Shown here piece by piece: positions 37,437-46,047 of a DNA stretch of 64,000 bases. The notes under the pieces are model-generated. The model searched no databases. It saw nothing but the letters and a program-made list of their open reading frames with translations, and was not told where the DNA came from. Position numbers and translations under genes: made by a program. The stretch comes from Winogradskyella vidalii (lineage in GTDB: Bacteria > Bacteroidota > Bacteroidia > Flavobacteriales > Flavobacteriaceae), in NCBI RefSeq assembly GCF_013403955.1, contig NZ_JABFDG010000001.1, forward strand, positions 868,001 through 932,000. The letters run 5' to 3'. Positions within the stretch are counted from its first letter, which is position 1, and each line of letters opens with the position of its first letter.

Positions 37437-37471
37437 CAAAGATATAAAAGACTTACGAAAACGTTTTCGTA
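37437..37471 (-). promoter_or_regulatory. pyc promoter with 18-bp palindromic operator
   Basis: Minus-strand TATCTTTG (37444-37437) is a perfect -7 element 70 bases before the pyc ATG. Nine bases upstream of it lies the perfect palindrome TACGAAAACGTTTTCGTA (37454-37471), which covers the -33 region. A central CG with flanking A/T and outer CG is the pattern of LacI-family operators. The regulator is not in this window. Confidence 0.65.
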
Positions 37472-37784
37472 GGCGTTATTTTATTCAAAAAATAAATATG
37501 AGCTATAAAGTTAAAGCCTTAATTTGATATCTATTAATGCTATCGAAAGTAATTATAGCACTAAGCCTAAAAATATTAGTTAGTTTTTGAATTTACATAA
37601 AACATAAAAAGATATAAGTCGCTTATTGATGTTGTAGCATCATTTGGCAAGTTTTTTTGTTTTGTGAAAATTCTAAATTCCAAAGCTTATTGTTGTGTAG
37701 AATTTTAAATCGTTCATCTTGAACTTTCAATAAGAACCTTAATTAAAGCTATTAATTTTTAGTTCAATTGATATTGATACAAAT
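37472..37784. other. Gene-free stretch upstream of pyc
   Basis: About 310 AT-rich bases with no coding frame, RNA gene or clear promoter. It separates the pyc promoter from the terminator of the decayed regulator gene. Confidence 0.5.
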
Positions 37785-37816
37785 AAAAAGCGCAAGTTTA
37801 TCCAACTCGCGCTTTT
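37785..37816 (-). terminator. Terminator of the former Crp/Fnr gene
   Basis: AAAAGCGC (37786-37793) pairs with GCGCTTTT (37809-37816), with an inner AGTT/AACT stem. On the minus strand TTTTTATTTG follows. The only minus-strand unit upstream is the pseudogene at 37923. Confidence 0.75.
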
Positions 37817-37922
37817 AGCTATTAATTTCAGGAAAATAAGGGAATATTATCCTTGTTAGGCCTGCAAAATTAATATTAATTATGGTTTAAAAAATTGATG
37901 TATGTTAATTTATTCACAATAT

Positions 37923-38430
37923 TTAGTATGCTAAGTTTTTTCTAATTCTGTTTAGATTTTCTACCGTAATACCTAAGTAAGATGCAATGTGGTAGTTTTT
38001 AACTTTTTACTCTATATTTAGGAAGGTTTCAATAAAATTGCTATAGCGTTTGGTAGTTATTGGCGATAGATTTGATATAATTCTAATTTAAAAAGCAGTA
38101 AATGCTTTCTCTAATTTAATTCTAATGAAGCGTTCTGTTTTAAGGATTTTGGGACACAAATTTTCTTTTTATTTATTTGAGATTTGATAGAGTGTCGCAT
38201 CTTAAAGACTTAACAATTGTCACTTTTGCCTTTTCGGTATTAAAAAATGCTGTGTAATCACCGATCCACAAATCTTTATCTCTAAATTAAATCGTAATAT
38301 CTTTTCCCGATTTATTAATAGGGTAAAATCTTAAGCAGCCTTCTAAAATGTAATATTGAATTTCTCCAATATCACTTTCGTTGATTAATACTTCGTCTTT
38401 TTTATAAGTGATTTGTGTAGTCAACTAACA
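37923..38430 (-). pseudogene. Decayed Crp/Fnr-family transcription regulator
   Basis: Minus-strand translation gives a cyclic-nucleotide-binding-domain sequence (LINESDIGEIQYYILEGCLR, then YPINKSGKDITI), a stop at the TAA where family members usually have a glutamine codon, and continuation in the same frame with FRDKDLWIGDYTAFFN. After about residue 75 the frame breaks repeatedly. A recognisable HTH end (YHIASYLGITVENLNRIRK) reappears before a stop at 37923-37925. Multiple stops and shifts show it is not functional. Its terminator at 37785 survives. Confidence 0.82.
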
Positions 38431-38579
38431 TTTAATATTAAATTACTTTAGCTAAGCAAAACCTTTGTTAATAGTAATGATTTAAAACGCTTAAACATAG
38501 TAAAATGACAATACATCTAACTGTATAAAGTCAAGTGGTTTAGCAGAGTAATTAATTAGAAAAGTGTTAAAACATTCAC

Positions 38580-39656
38580 TTAATCTTTTAGTTGGGAAGT
38601 GTCTATTAATTCTCTTGTAGCTGTCGCAACTTCTTTGGCCGAGCCAGAGGTATTGGCTACTATTGCTATAACTGTTTTAAGTCTTGGTATGACAAATAAT
38701 TGTGTTGTTGCTCCGGTTTGAGAGCCACTGTGACCAACAATATCAGCTTTATTTAGAAAGGAGCCATAAAGTCTAAATCCAAGACCATAGCGACTATTAG
38801 CATTGTTCAAATGATGATAATCAATCATGCGCTTGAAGGTTTCTTGCTGAATGAAATGATTATTAATTAATGCATTTCCAAATTTTATAAGGTCGTTAAC
38901 CGTTGAGTATAAGCCACCTCCAGGAATACGATTACTCAAATTGTTTGGTACGGCTTTTTTTAGGGTTCCTTCAGGTGTTCTATTATATAGTGTTGTAGAC
39001 TGTAAACATATGAGTTCAGGTTTTTCAATGCCAGTATGTTTCATATCAGCTTTATCCCAAATATAGTGTTGCATATAAGATTCATAAGACAACCCTGATA
39101 CGTGTTCAATTAATAGTCCTAAAACAACATAGCCATAACTCGAGTAAGCATATGTTGTACCCGGTTTAGTGTTGAGTTTACGGTTTTTAAATAGGTTATA
39201 CGCTTCTAATAATGAGCTGTAATTAATTTGGTTTTCAATCTCGTTTTTATTTTTATAACCAGCCATTCCAGACGTGTGAGATAGGAGATGTTTCGTGGTG
39301 ATTTTTGTTTCACTCTTTTGAATAAACTCAGGAATATAAGTGTCAATGGGTAAGTTGATGTCAACCAAACCTTGTTCTACCAACTGCATCACTGCAACAG
39401 CGGTCATTGTTTTTGCAATTGAAGCTGTGCGTACCTGTGTATCTAATGTGAATTTTTTTCTGGTACTTTTATCGGCATATCCTGTAGCAGCTTCCCAAGT
39501 AACAACACCATCAACAGAATAACTTCCTGAAGCACCAATTACATAACCATCCGTAACTAAATCATCTAATAAAGCATTAGATCTTTCTATTCTATTTTGT
39601 GAAATGATAAAATAGGTATGAAGTAGTAAGATAATAGTTAAAATTGTTTTGTGCAT
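38580..39656 (-). CDS. Exported serine hydrolase, beta-lactamase (class C/PBP4-like) family
   Basis: The 358 residues start with a signal peptide (MHKTILTIILLLHTYFIIS). The SxxK motif is S79-IAK82 in RTASIAKTMTA, the second motif is Y171-S-S (YSSYGY) and the third is HSG (GHSGSQTGAT) in place of KTG. These are features of the Beta-lactamase (PF00144) family, whose members are esterases, peptidases or lactamases. Y-S-S instead of Y-x-N and the HSG triad point to a general hydrolase rather than drug resistance. It is a single gene. Confidence 0.82.
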   Translation of the reverse strand: MHKTILTIILLLHTYFIISQNRIERSNALLDDLVTDGYVIGASGSYSVDGVVTWEAATGYADKSTRKKFTLDTQVRTASIAKTMTAVAVMQLVEQGLVDINLPIDTYIPEFIQKSETKITTKHLLSHTSGMAGYKNKNEIENQINYSSLLEAYNLFKNRKLNTKPGTTYAYSSYGYVVLGLLIEHVSGLSYESYMQHYIWDKADMKHTGIEKPELICLQSTTLYNRTPEGTLKKAVPNNLSNRIPGGGLYSTVNDLIKFGNALINNHFIQQETFKRMIDYHHLNNANSRYGLGFRLYGSFLNKADIVGHSGSQTGATTQLFVIPRLKTVIAIVANTSGSAKEVATATRELIDTSQLKD

Positions 39657-39792
39657 TTTAAAGCTCTATGAATTGGATCTTTTATAAAAGGATTAAACTA
39701 TAATTTGTTTTATTTGGTAGTATTTTCCAAGCGTATTATTCTATTGTCGTAGTAGAAAAATATGAGTTTAAAGATACAGCGAATTAAATGTA

Positions 39793-39826
39793 TAAAAAAA
39801 CCACTCTGTTTGCACAAAGTGGTTTT
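39793..39826 (-). terminator. Terminator of htpG
   Basis: AAAACCACT (39797-39805) pairs with AGTGGTTTT (39818-39826); on the minus strand seven T follow. It lies 51 bases after the htpG stop. Confidence 0.85.
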
Positions 39827-39876
39827 ATGGTTTTAATTATGGTCTACTTTTTATTTCAAAGAAGACTAAAATTGAC

Positions 39877-41790
39877 CTATTTTAATAGCTCATAGCTACG
39901 CTTAACAAAGTTTGTAAGTTCTTCACCTTTAAGAAGCCCTTGAGACAAACGTGCTAAATCTAAACTTTGAGAAATTAAACGTTCTTGTTTCTTTTTAGTT
40001 TTAGTTTCTAGAATTTCACTGACTAAAGGGGAATTTGTGTTTACAATGAGGTTGTACATTTCTGGCATATTACCCATTCCAAACATTCCGCCACCACCGC
40101 CAGTCTGTTGCATCTCTTTCATACGACGCATAAATTCTGGTTGTGTAATAATAAATGGAGAAGCATCACTATCCATAGCTTCTAACTGAACCATAAACTT
40201 TTCAGATGGCACTACTTCCTTTAAAAGTGTGTCTAATTCTGTTTGTTGCTCTTCTGTTAATTTAGAAATTGCATTTTCTTCCTTCTTAATTAGGTTATCA
40301 ATATGGTCACCATCAACACGCGCAAAAGAAATATTTTCTTTTGTTGTTTCTAATTTCTGAATTAAGTGCGGTACAATAGGAGAATCTAATAATAAAACTT
40401 CATAGCCTTTAGCTTTAGCAGATTCTATGTATGAATGTTGCTCGTCTTTATTTGAAGCGTAAAGAATAACTAATTTACCATCTTTATCCGTTTGATTGGC
40501 TTTTGTTTTGTTGAACAACTCTTCGTAAGTATAAAACTTACCGTCAACCGTTGGGTATAAAGCGAAGGCATCTGCTTTTTCGAAGAATTTTTCTTCAGAA
40601 AGCATTCCGTATTCAATTACGATTTTAATATCATCCCATTTCTTTTCAAAATCTTCTCTGTTAGAGTTGAATAATGATTTCAACTTATCAGCAACTTTAC
40701 GTGTAATGTATGATGAAATTTTCTTCACCGCACCATCAGCTTGTAAATACGAACGCGATACATTTAATGGAATATCTGGCGAATCAATAACACCACGAAG
40801 CATAGTTAAAAATTCTGGTACAATCCCTTCAACATTATCCGTAACAAAGACTTGATTTTGGAATAATTGAATTTTATCCTTTTGAATGTTCATATCATTC
40901 GTCATCTTAGGGAAATACAAGATACCTGTTAGGTTAAACGGATAATCAACATTTAAATGAATATGGAAAAGCGGCTCTTCAAATTGCATTGGATACAATT
41001 CTCTATAGAAGCCTTTATAATCTTGGTCTTCTAACTCAGAAGGTTGTTTTGTCCACGCCGGATTAGGGTTATTGATGATATTATCTACCGTAATTTTTTT
41101 ATGAGGTTCCGTAGTTTCTTTACCTTCAGCATCTGTAGTTGTTTCAGGTGTAAAATCTGGGTCGTTTACTTCCTTAGTTCCAAATTTAATTGGAATAGGC
41201 ATAAACTTATTATACTTATTAAGTAATTCTGTAATTCGTCCTTCTTCTAAAAATTCAGTAGAATCTTCTGCGATATGAAGGATGATTTCAGTTCCTCTAT
41301 CTGATTTGTCAGAAGGCTCTAAAGTAAATTCTGGTGACCCATCACATGTCCAATGAGCAGCATCAGCACCTGTATGAGATTTAGTGATAATTTCAACTTT
41401 TTCTGCAACCATAAAAGCAGAGTAGAATCCAAGACCAAAGTGTCCTATAATTCCTGAATCTTTTGCCGTCTCTTTATACTTATCTAAGAATTCTTCAGCA
41501 CCAGAAAAAGCCACTTGGTTAATGTACTTTTCAACCTCTTCGGCAGTCATCCCTAAACCTTGATCAATGATGTGAAGTTTTTTACCTTCTTTATCAATCT
41601 TTACTTCAATTTGTGGATTTCCGTATTCAGATTTAGACTCTCCAATATTAGCTAAGTGCTTAAATTTAAGTGTCGCATCTGTTGCATTACTAATTAGCTC
41701 ACGTAAAAAGATTTCGTGATCAGAGTATAAGAACTTTTTAATTAACGGAAAGATATTCTCTACCGATACATTAATACTTCCTTTTGTCAT
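39877..41790 (-). CDS. htpG: Chaperone HtpG (Hsp90)
   Basis: A 637-residue dimeric ATP-dependent chaperone. The N-terminal GHKL ATPase shows LRELISNATDA, IIDQGLGMT and GHFGLGFYSAFMV; the middle domain has FNLTGILYFPK and LQADGAVKKISSYIT; the C-terminal dimerisation domain ends LARLSQGLLKGEEL. Length and the MTKGSINVSVENIFPLIKK start are standard. It is divergent from the T9SS protein gene, with a 148-base gap that contains AATGT(GACAAAGTG)ACATT (41859-41877). No clear heat-shock operator is identified. Confidence 0.96.
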   Translation of the reverse strand: MTKGSINVSVENIFPLIKKFLYSDHEIFLRELISNATDATLKFKHLANIGESKSEYGNPQIEVKIDKEGKKLHIIDQGLGMTAEEVEKYINQVAFSGAEEFLDKYKETAKDSGIIGHFGLGFYSAFMVAEKVEIITKSHTGADAAHWTCDGSPEFTLEPSDKSDRGTEIILHIAEDSTEFLEEGRITELLNKYNKFMPIPIKFGTKEVNDPDFTPETTTDAEGKETTEPHKKITVDNIINNPNPAWTKQPSELEDQDYKGFYRELYPMQFEEPLFHIHLNVDYPFNLTGILYFPKMTNDMNIQKDKIQLFQNQVFVTDNVEGIVPEFLTMLRGVIDSPDIPLNVSRSYLQADGAVKKISSYITRKVADKLKSLFNSNREDFEKKWDDIKIVIEYGMLSEEKFFEKADAFALYPTVDGKFYTYEELFNKTKANQTDKDGKLVILYASNKDEQHSYIESAKAKGYEVLLLDSPIVPHLIQKLETTKENISFARVDGDHIDNLIKKEENAISKLTEEQQTELDTLLKEVVPSEKFMVQLEAMDSDASPFIITQPEFMRRMKEMQQTGGGGGMFGMGNMPEMYNLIVNTNSPLVSEILETKTKKKQERLISQSLDLARLSQGLLKGEELTNFVKRSYELLK

Positions 41791-41905
41791 GATATATAAG
41801 TTTTTGTATTATTAATTTGAATGTTTACCTATAGTCAAATAAAATACCAAGATTTAGAATGTGACAAAGTGACATTACTAAAATAGATTCTTTGAATAAA
41901 AAGTT

Positions 41906-41913
41906 TAAGTTTG
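41906..41913 (+). promoter_or_regulatory. -7 promoter element of the T9SS protein gene
   Basis: TAAGTTTG matches TAnnTTTG, 25 bases before the ATG at 41939. No -33 TTG is seen at the proper distance. Confidence 0.55.
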
Positions 41914-41938
41914 TCTAAACAAGCCAAACTACACAACT

Positions 41939-44524
41939 ATGAAAAAAATCTACGTATTATTCTTCACGTTTTTATCTTTCGCCTTATGCCATGCTCAGAC
42001 TATAGATTTTCCTGATGCTAGTTTTAAGAGTACGTTAGTTCATGATAATGTAGCAACTTTTAGTAATGGTGTCACCACAGATGTTGACGCTAATAATGAC
42101 GGTGAAATTCAAGTTTCCGAGGCGGAAGCAGTATTAACCTTAAATATCCCCTATAAGCAACTATCTTCATTAGTAGGGATTGAATATTTTTCAAATTTAA
42201 GAACTTTAATTTGCTCACAGAATAATCTCATGAACTTAGATTTAAGTAGCAATACCGAATTGATAGATGTAAGATGTGATTTTAATGATTTAACAGCTTT
42301 AGATGTTACTCAAAGTTTAAATTTAGAACGATTAATATGCAACCAAAATGAAATCACTTTTTTAGATATTACAAATAATATAAACCTTAATTATATTTAC
42401 TGTGCTGGAAACTTATTAAATGGCAGTTTAGATACATCTAATAATGTAAATTTAGCTTACCTTCATGGCACATCTGCTGATTTAAGCAATAATATTAATT
42501 TAGTGCAACTAAAAACAGAAGATTTAGGTATCACTAGTTTAGATTTGTCACATGCACCAAACCTAGAATTACTGTATGTCTTTAGCAGTCCTAATGCTAC
42601 TCTATCTGAATTAAATATTAGTGCCAATGCATTATTAGAAACTCTTTCTGTAAGTTCGCTTCAGTTGACTAGCTTGGATGTCTCAAATAATCCTAACTTA
42701 ACGTATTTAGCTTGTTCTTCCAATCAAATAACGGAGTTAGATTTAACAAATAACATTAATCTCGAAATTTTATATTTTGGATCAAATCAATTAACAAGCA
42801 TTGACTTAACAAATAATGTTAATCTAGAGCTTTTAAGTGGTCATTCCAATCAGTTGTCTGATTTAGATATTTCTCAAAATGTAAATTTAGAACAGTTGTA
42901 TGTAAACGATAATTTATTTTCAAGTTTAGATATTAGTAACAACGGACTTATCGAAAGGTTTGAATGCCAAAACAATCAATTAACCAATTTAATTCTTAAA
43001 AATGGAACAACTATTTTTTCTGATAGTTATTTGTCTTTTGACGGAAACCCAGATTTAAATTATATATGTGTTGATGATGATGAATTAGAGCAAATTCAAA
43101 ATATAGCTGATAGTTATGGGCTTACAGACTGTTCTGTAAATACCTATTGTTCTTTTGTGCCAGGCGGAACATTTTATGAAGTTAACGGACACGCATCTAT
43201 TGATGCCAATAATAATGGTTGCGATTCTGAGGATTTACCATATTCTAATTTAAAATATAATATTAATGGAAACGGTATAACAGGAACTGTAATTGCTAAT
43301 GATTCTGGTGATTTCAATTTACCTTTGGAAAATGGTTTTTATACGGTTACTCCCATTATTGAAAACCCATCATATTTTAGTATTTTTCCAGCAAGTGTAG
43401 ATGTTAATTTTCCTTCTGATACAAGTCCTTATATCCAAGATTTTTGTGTAAGTGTTATTGGTGCTAGTAACGATTTAGAAGTTGTTATTGTGCCATTACA
43501 ACAAGCGCGTCCTGGATTTAATATTGACTATAGAATTTTTTATAAAAATAATGGAACTACTGTTTTGTCAGGCGATGTAATATTGCAATATAATGATGAT
43601 TTAATGGACATTGTATTTGCGAGTCCATTTGAAAACAATCAAGAATTTGGGGAGTTGACATGGAACTATAGTGATCTTCAGCCACAAGAATATAGAAGTA
43701 TCAATTTTTTAATGAATATTAATTCGCCCGTACATCCAGATTACCAAGTAAATGGTGGTGATATGTTGAATTTTACTGCCACCATAAATCCAACTGTTGC
43801 AGATGAATTGCCTGAAGATAACATGTTTGTATTTAACCAAATTGTGGTTAATTCATACGATCCAAATGATATCACTTGTTTAGAAGGTGATGTTATTGCA
43901 CCAGAAAAGGTTGGGGATTTTGTTCATTATACCATTAGATTTGAAAACACAGGTTCAGCAAGTGCTGTAAATATTGTAGTTAAGGATGACATTAATCCAA
44001 GTTTCTTTGATGTATCATCATTAATTCCTTTAACTGCTAGTCACGATTTTTTTACTAGAATCGATAACGATACGGTAGAATTTATTTTTGAAAATATAAA
44101 TCTTCCATTCGATGATGCTAGCAACGATGGTTACGTTAGCTTTAAAATAAAAACATTGCCAACATTAGAGTTAGGTGATACATTTACAAATACAGCAGAA
44201 ATCTATTTCGATTATAATGCACCAATTATTACGAATACAGCTATAACCACAGTTGAGGAAAGTTTATTTGTAGATGACTTTGATATTAAAGCTAACATTA
44301 AAATGTATCCAAACCCAGTAAGTGATTACTTATTTATTGAAAGTAATGTTTTTATTAAAGCCATAAACTTGCACGACATCAATGGAAGACTATTGCAAAA
44401 TTTCGTTTTAACGAATAACCGATTTGAAGAGAAACTAGATATATCTAAATTAAATACAGGTGTTTATTTTGTTACGATAGTTTCAGATAAAGGTGAGTTA
44501 ATAGAAAAACTAATTAAGAATTAA
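41939..44524 (+). CDS. Secreted leucine-rich repeat protein with T9SS sorting domain
   Basis: The 861-residue exported protein has, in order: signal peptide (MKKIYVLFFTFLSFALCHAQ), an EF-hand-like loop DVDANNDGEIQVSEAE (about 48-63), a run of about 14 irregular leucine-rich repeats with LDLSNN/LDITNN cores (about 75-375), a cysteine-bearing linker, DUF11/DUF7619-like beta-sandwich domains (GDFVHYTIRFENTGSASAVN, about 650-775), and a C-terminal domain (MYPNPVSDYLFIES to GVYFVTIVSDKG) that directs type IX secretion. It probably ends at the cell surface; the ligand is unknown. Confidence 0.87.
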   Translation: MKKIYVLFFTFLSFALCHAQTIDFPDASFKSTLVHDNVATFSNGVTTDVDANNDGEIQVSEAEAVLTLNIPYKQLSSLVGIEYFSNLRTLICSQNNLMNLDLSSNTELIDVRCDFNDLTALDVTQSLNLERLICNQNEITFLDITNNINLNYIYCAGNLLNGSLDTSNNVNLAYLHGTSADLSNNINLVQLKTEDLGITSLDLSHAPNLELLYVFSSPNATLSELNISANALLETLSVSSLQLTSLDVSNNPNLTYLACSSNQITELDLTNNINLEILYFGSNQLTSIDLTNNVNLELLSGHSNQLSDLDISQNVNLEQLYVNDNLFSSLDISNNGLIERFECQNNQLTNLILKNGTTIFSDSYLSFDGNPDLNYICVDDDELEQIQNIADSYGLTDCSVNTYCSFVPGGTFYEVNGHASIDANNNGCDSEDLPYSNLKYNINGNGITGTVIANDSGDFNLPLENGFYTVTPIIENPSYFSIFPASVDVNFPSDTSPYIQDFCVSVIGASNDLEVVIVPLQQARPGFNIDYRIFYKNNGTTVLSGDVILQYNDDLMDIVFASPFENNQEFGELTWNYSDLQPQEYRSINFLMNINSPVHPDYQVNGGDMLNFTATINPTVADELPEDNMFVFNQIVVNSYDPNDITCLEGDVIAPEKVGDFVHYTIRFENTGSASAVNIVVKDDINPSFFDVSSLIPLTASHDFFTRIDNDTVEFIFENINLPFDDASNDGYVSFKIKTLPTLELGDTFTNTAEIYFDYNAPIITNTAITTVEESLFVDDFDIKANIKMYPNPVSDYLFIESNVFIKAINLHDINGRLLQNFVLTNNRFEEKLDISKLNTGVYFVTIVSDKGELIEKLIKN

Positions 44525-44546
44525 AACCTAATATTAAAGTTGAACG

Positions 44547-44575
44547 AAGCACCCTTTATTTTGGGTGCTTTTTTA
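44547..44575 (+). terminator. Terminator of the T9SS protein gene
   Basis: AAGCACCC (44547-44554) pairs with GGGTGCTT (44563-44570), followed by TTTT. It lies 22 bases after the stop. Confidence 0.88.
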
Positions 44576-44709
44576 GTTTCGGTACAGTTAATATGCTATG
44601 CATGCATAACGAATCCGATATGGAATAAAAGTAAATTGTATTAGATATCTTAAATTGCTTAACTAAATAATAAGATTTTCGATGTCTCGGAAATGAAAAT
44701 AAATTTTCA

Positions 44710-45720
44710 ATGTACAATTCAAAAATAATAGGCTTAGGCAAATACGTGCCAGACAACGTTGTTACTAATGATGATTTGTCTAAGTTCATGGATACCAATG
44801 ACGAGTGGATACAAGAACGTACAGGTATTAAAGAACGTCGTTGGGTAGAAAAGGGTAGTGGAGACACTACGGCAACTATGGGCGTAAAAGCGGCTAAAGT
44901 TGCGATTGAGCGTTCGGGCTTAGATAAAGATGATATTGATTTTATCATATTCGCTACCTTGAGTCCAGATATGTATTTTCCCGGTCCAGGTGTACAAGTT
45001 CAACATGCCTTAGATATTAAAACTGTTGGTGCTTTAGATGTACGTAACCAATGTTCGGGGTTTGTGTATGCCATGTCTGTTGCCGATAATTTTATTAAAA
45101 CAGGTATGTATAAAAACATCCTAGTTATTGGTAGTGAATTGCATTCTCAGGGTATGGATAAAACTACTAGAGGACGCGGAGTTACTGTTATTTTTGGTGA
45201 TGGTGCAGGCGCTGCAGTGCTAACTAGAGAAGAGGATAATTCAAAAGGTGTTTTATCAACCCATTTACACTCACAAGGTGAACATGCTGAAGAATTAGTA
45301 TTAGTGGCTCCAGGAATGGGGCAACGTTGGGTAAGCGATATTTTAGCCGATAATGATCCTGATGACGTCAGTTATTTTCCACATATGAATGGCCAGTTTG
45401 TATTTAAGAACGCCGTGGTTCGCTTTAGTGAAGTGATTATGGAAGGTTTAATGAAAAATGAGTTGCAAGTAGAAGATATCGATATGTTGATTCCGCATCA
45501 AGCCAATTTACGTATTTCACAATTTATACAACGTAGGTTTAAGTTGAATGATGACCAAGTCTTTAATAATATTCAAAAATACGGAAACACAACTGCAGCC
45601 TCTATTCCAATAGCTTTGACTGAAGCTTGGGAAGAAGGTAAAATAAAAGAAGGTGATACGGTTGTATTAGCTGCTTTTGGTAGTGGATTTACTTGGGGAA
45701 GTGTGATTATCAAGTGGTAA
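44710..45720 (+). CDS. fabH: 3-oxoacyl-[acyl-carrier-protein] synthase III
   Basis: KAS III starts fatty-acid synthesis by condensing acetyl-CoA (or a branched acyl-CoA) with malonyl-ACP. The 336 residues have the catalytic triad: C115 in NQCSGFVY, H263 in PHQANLRI and N293 in YGNTTAAS. The start MYNSKIIGLGKYVPDNVVT fits the family. It is a single gene, without plsX or fab neighbours, so it may be an additional FabH isozyme rather than the main one. A terminator follows at 45776. Confidence 0.93.
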   Translation: MYNSKIIGLGKYVPDNVVTNDDLSKFMDTNDEWIQERTGIKERRWVEKGSGDTTATMGVKAAKVAIERSGLDKDDIDFIIFATLSPDMYFPGPGVQVQHALDIKTVGALDVRNQCSGFVYAMSVADNFIKTGMYKNILVIGSELHSQGMDKTTRGRGVTVIFGDGAGAAVLTREEDNSKGVLSTHLHSQGEHAEELVLVAPGMGQRWVSDILADNDPDDVSYFPHMNGQFVFKNAVVRFSEVIMEGLMKNELQVEDIDMLIPHQANLRISQFIQRRFKLNDDQVFNNIQKYGNTTAASIPIALTEAWEEGKIKEGDTVVLAAFGSGFTWGSVIIKW

Positions 45721-45775
45721 TTGATATTGAAGATACTTCAGTAATGAAATGACTTATGTGTTTTAATTATAAAAG

Positions 45776-45803
45776 AAAATCCCTTGTCTTAAGGGATTTT
45801 TTA
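45776..45803 (+). terminator. Terminator of fabH
   Basis: AAAATCCCTT (45776-45785) and AAGGGATTTT (45791-45800) form a perfect 10-bp stem around GTCTT, followed by TT. Confidence 0.9.
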
Positions 45804-45888
45804 GTTTAGCAAGTCAACTATTAAAAGTAAAAAGTAAATTGGCCTTGAATTCGGGACTTTACTCTTAGAGGTTTTATAGGAAATTATT

Positions 45889-45896
45889 TACATTTG
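45889..45896 (+). promoter_or_regulatory. -7 promoter element of the hexuronate operon
   Basis: TACATTTG matches TAnnTTTG. It would start a leader of about 145 bases before the Nramp-like gene at 46048. No clear TTG at -33. Confidence 0.5.
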
Positions 45897-45904
45897 CTGT
45901 GCTT

Positions 45905-46010
45905 GGTTCTATTAAAAAGAACCCTTCTTTATCCAATTATCATTTTTTTTAGTTACAACAATAAAGGTGAATAAATAATGACTCTATTGTTTAATTATAG
46001 AGTGATTTTT
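45905..46010 (+). promoter_or_regulatory. Structured leader with attenuator-like hairpin
   Basis: The leader contains GGTTCT/AGAACC (45905-45910 with 45918-45923) and ACTCTAT/ATAGAGT (45981-45987 with 45997-46003), the latter followed by GATTTTTTAATTT. A stem plus T-run upstream of the first codon resembles an intrinsic attenuator. What would control it is not visible. Confidence 0.45.
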
Positions 46011-46047
46011 TAATTTAATTATAAATCAATAAGTTAACTCATCAAAT

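Noticed and set aside
38580..39656. Beta-lactamase-family gene as an antibiotic-resistance gene
   Set aside because: The Y-S-S and HSG motifs point to a general esterase/peptidase-type hydrolase, and there is no sign of transfer.
44556..44948. A 130-codon minus-strand frame over the start of fabH
   Set aside because: Its sequence is the complement of fabH codons and of the upstream leader; no protein features are seen.
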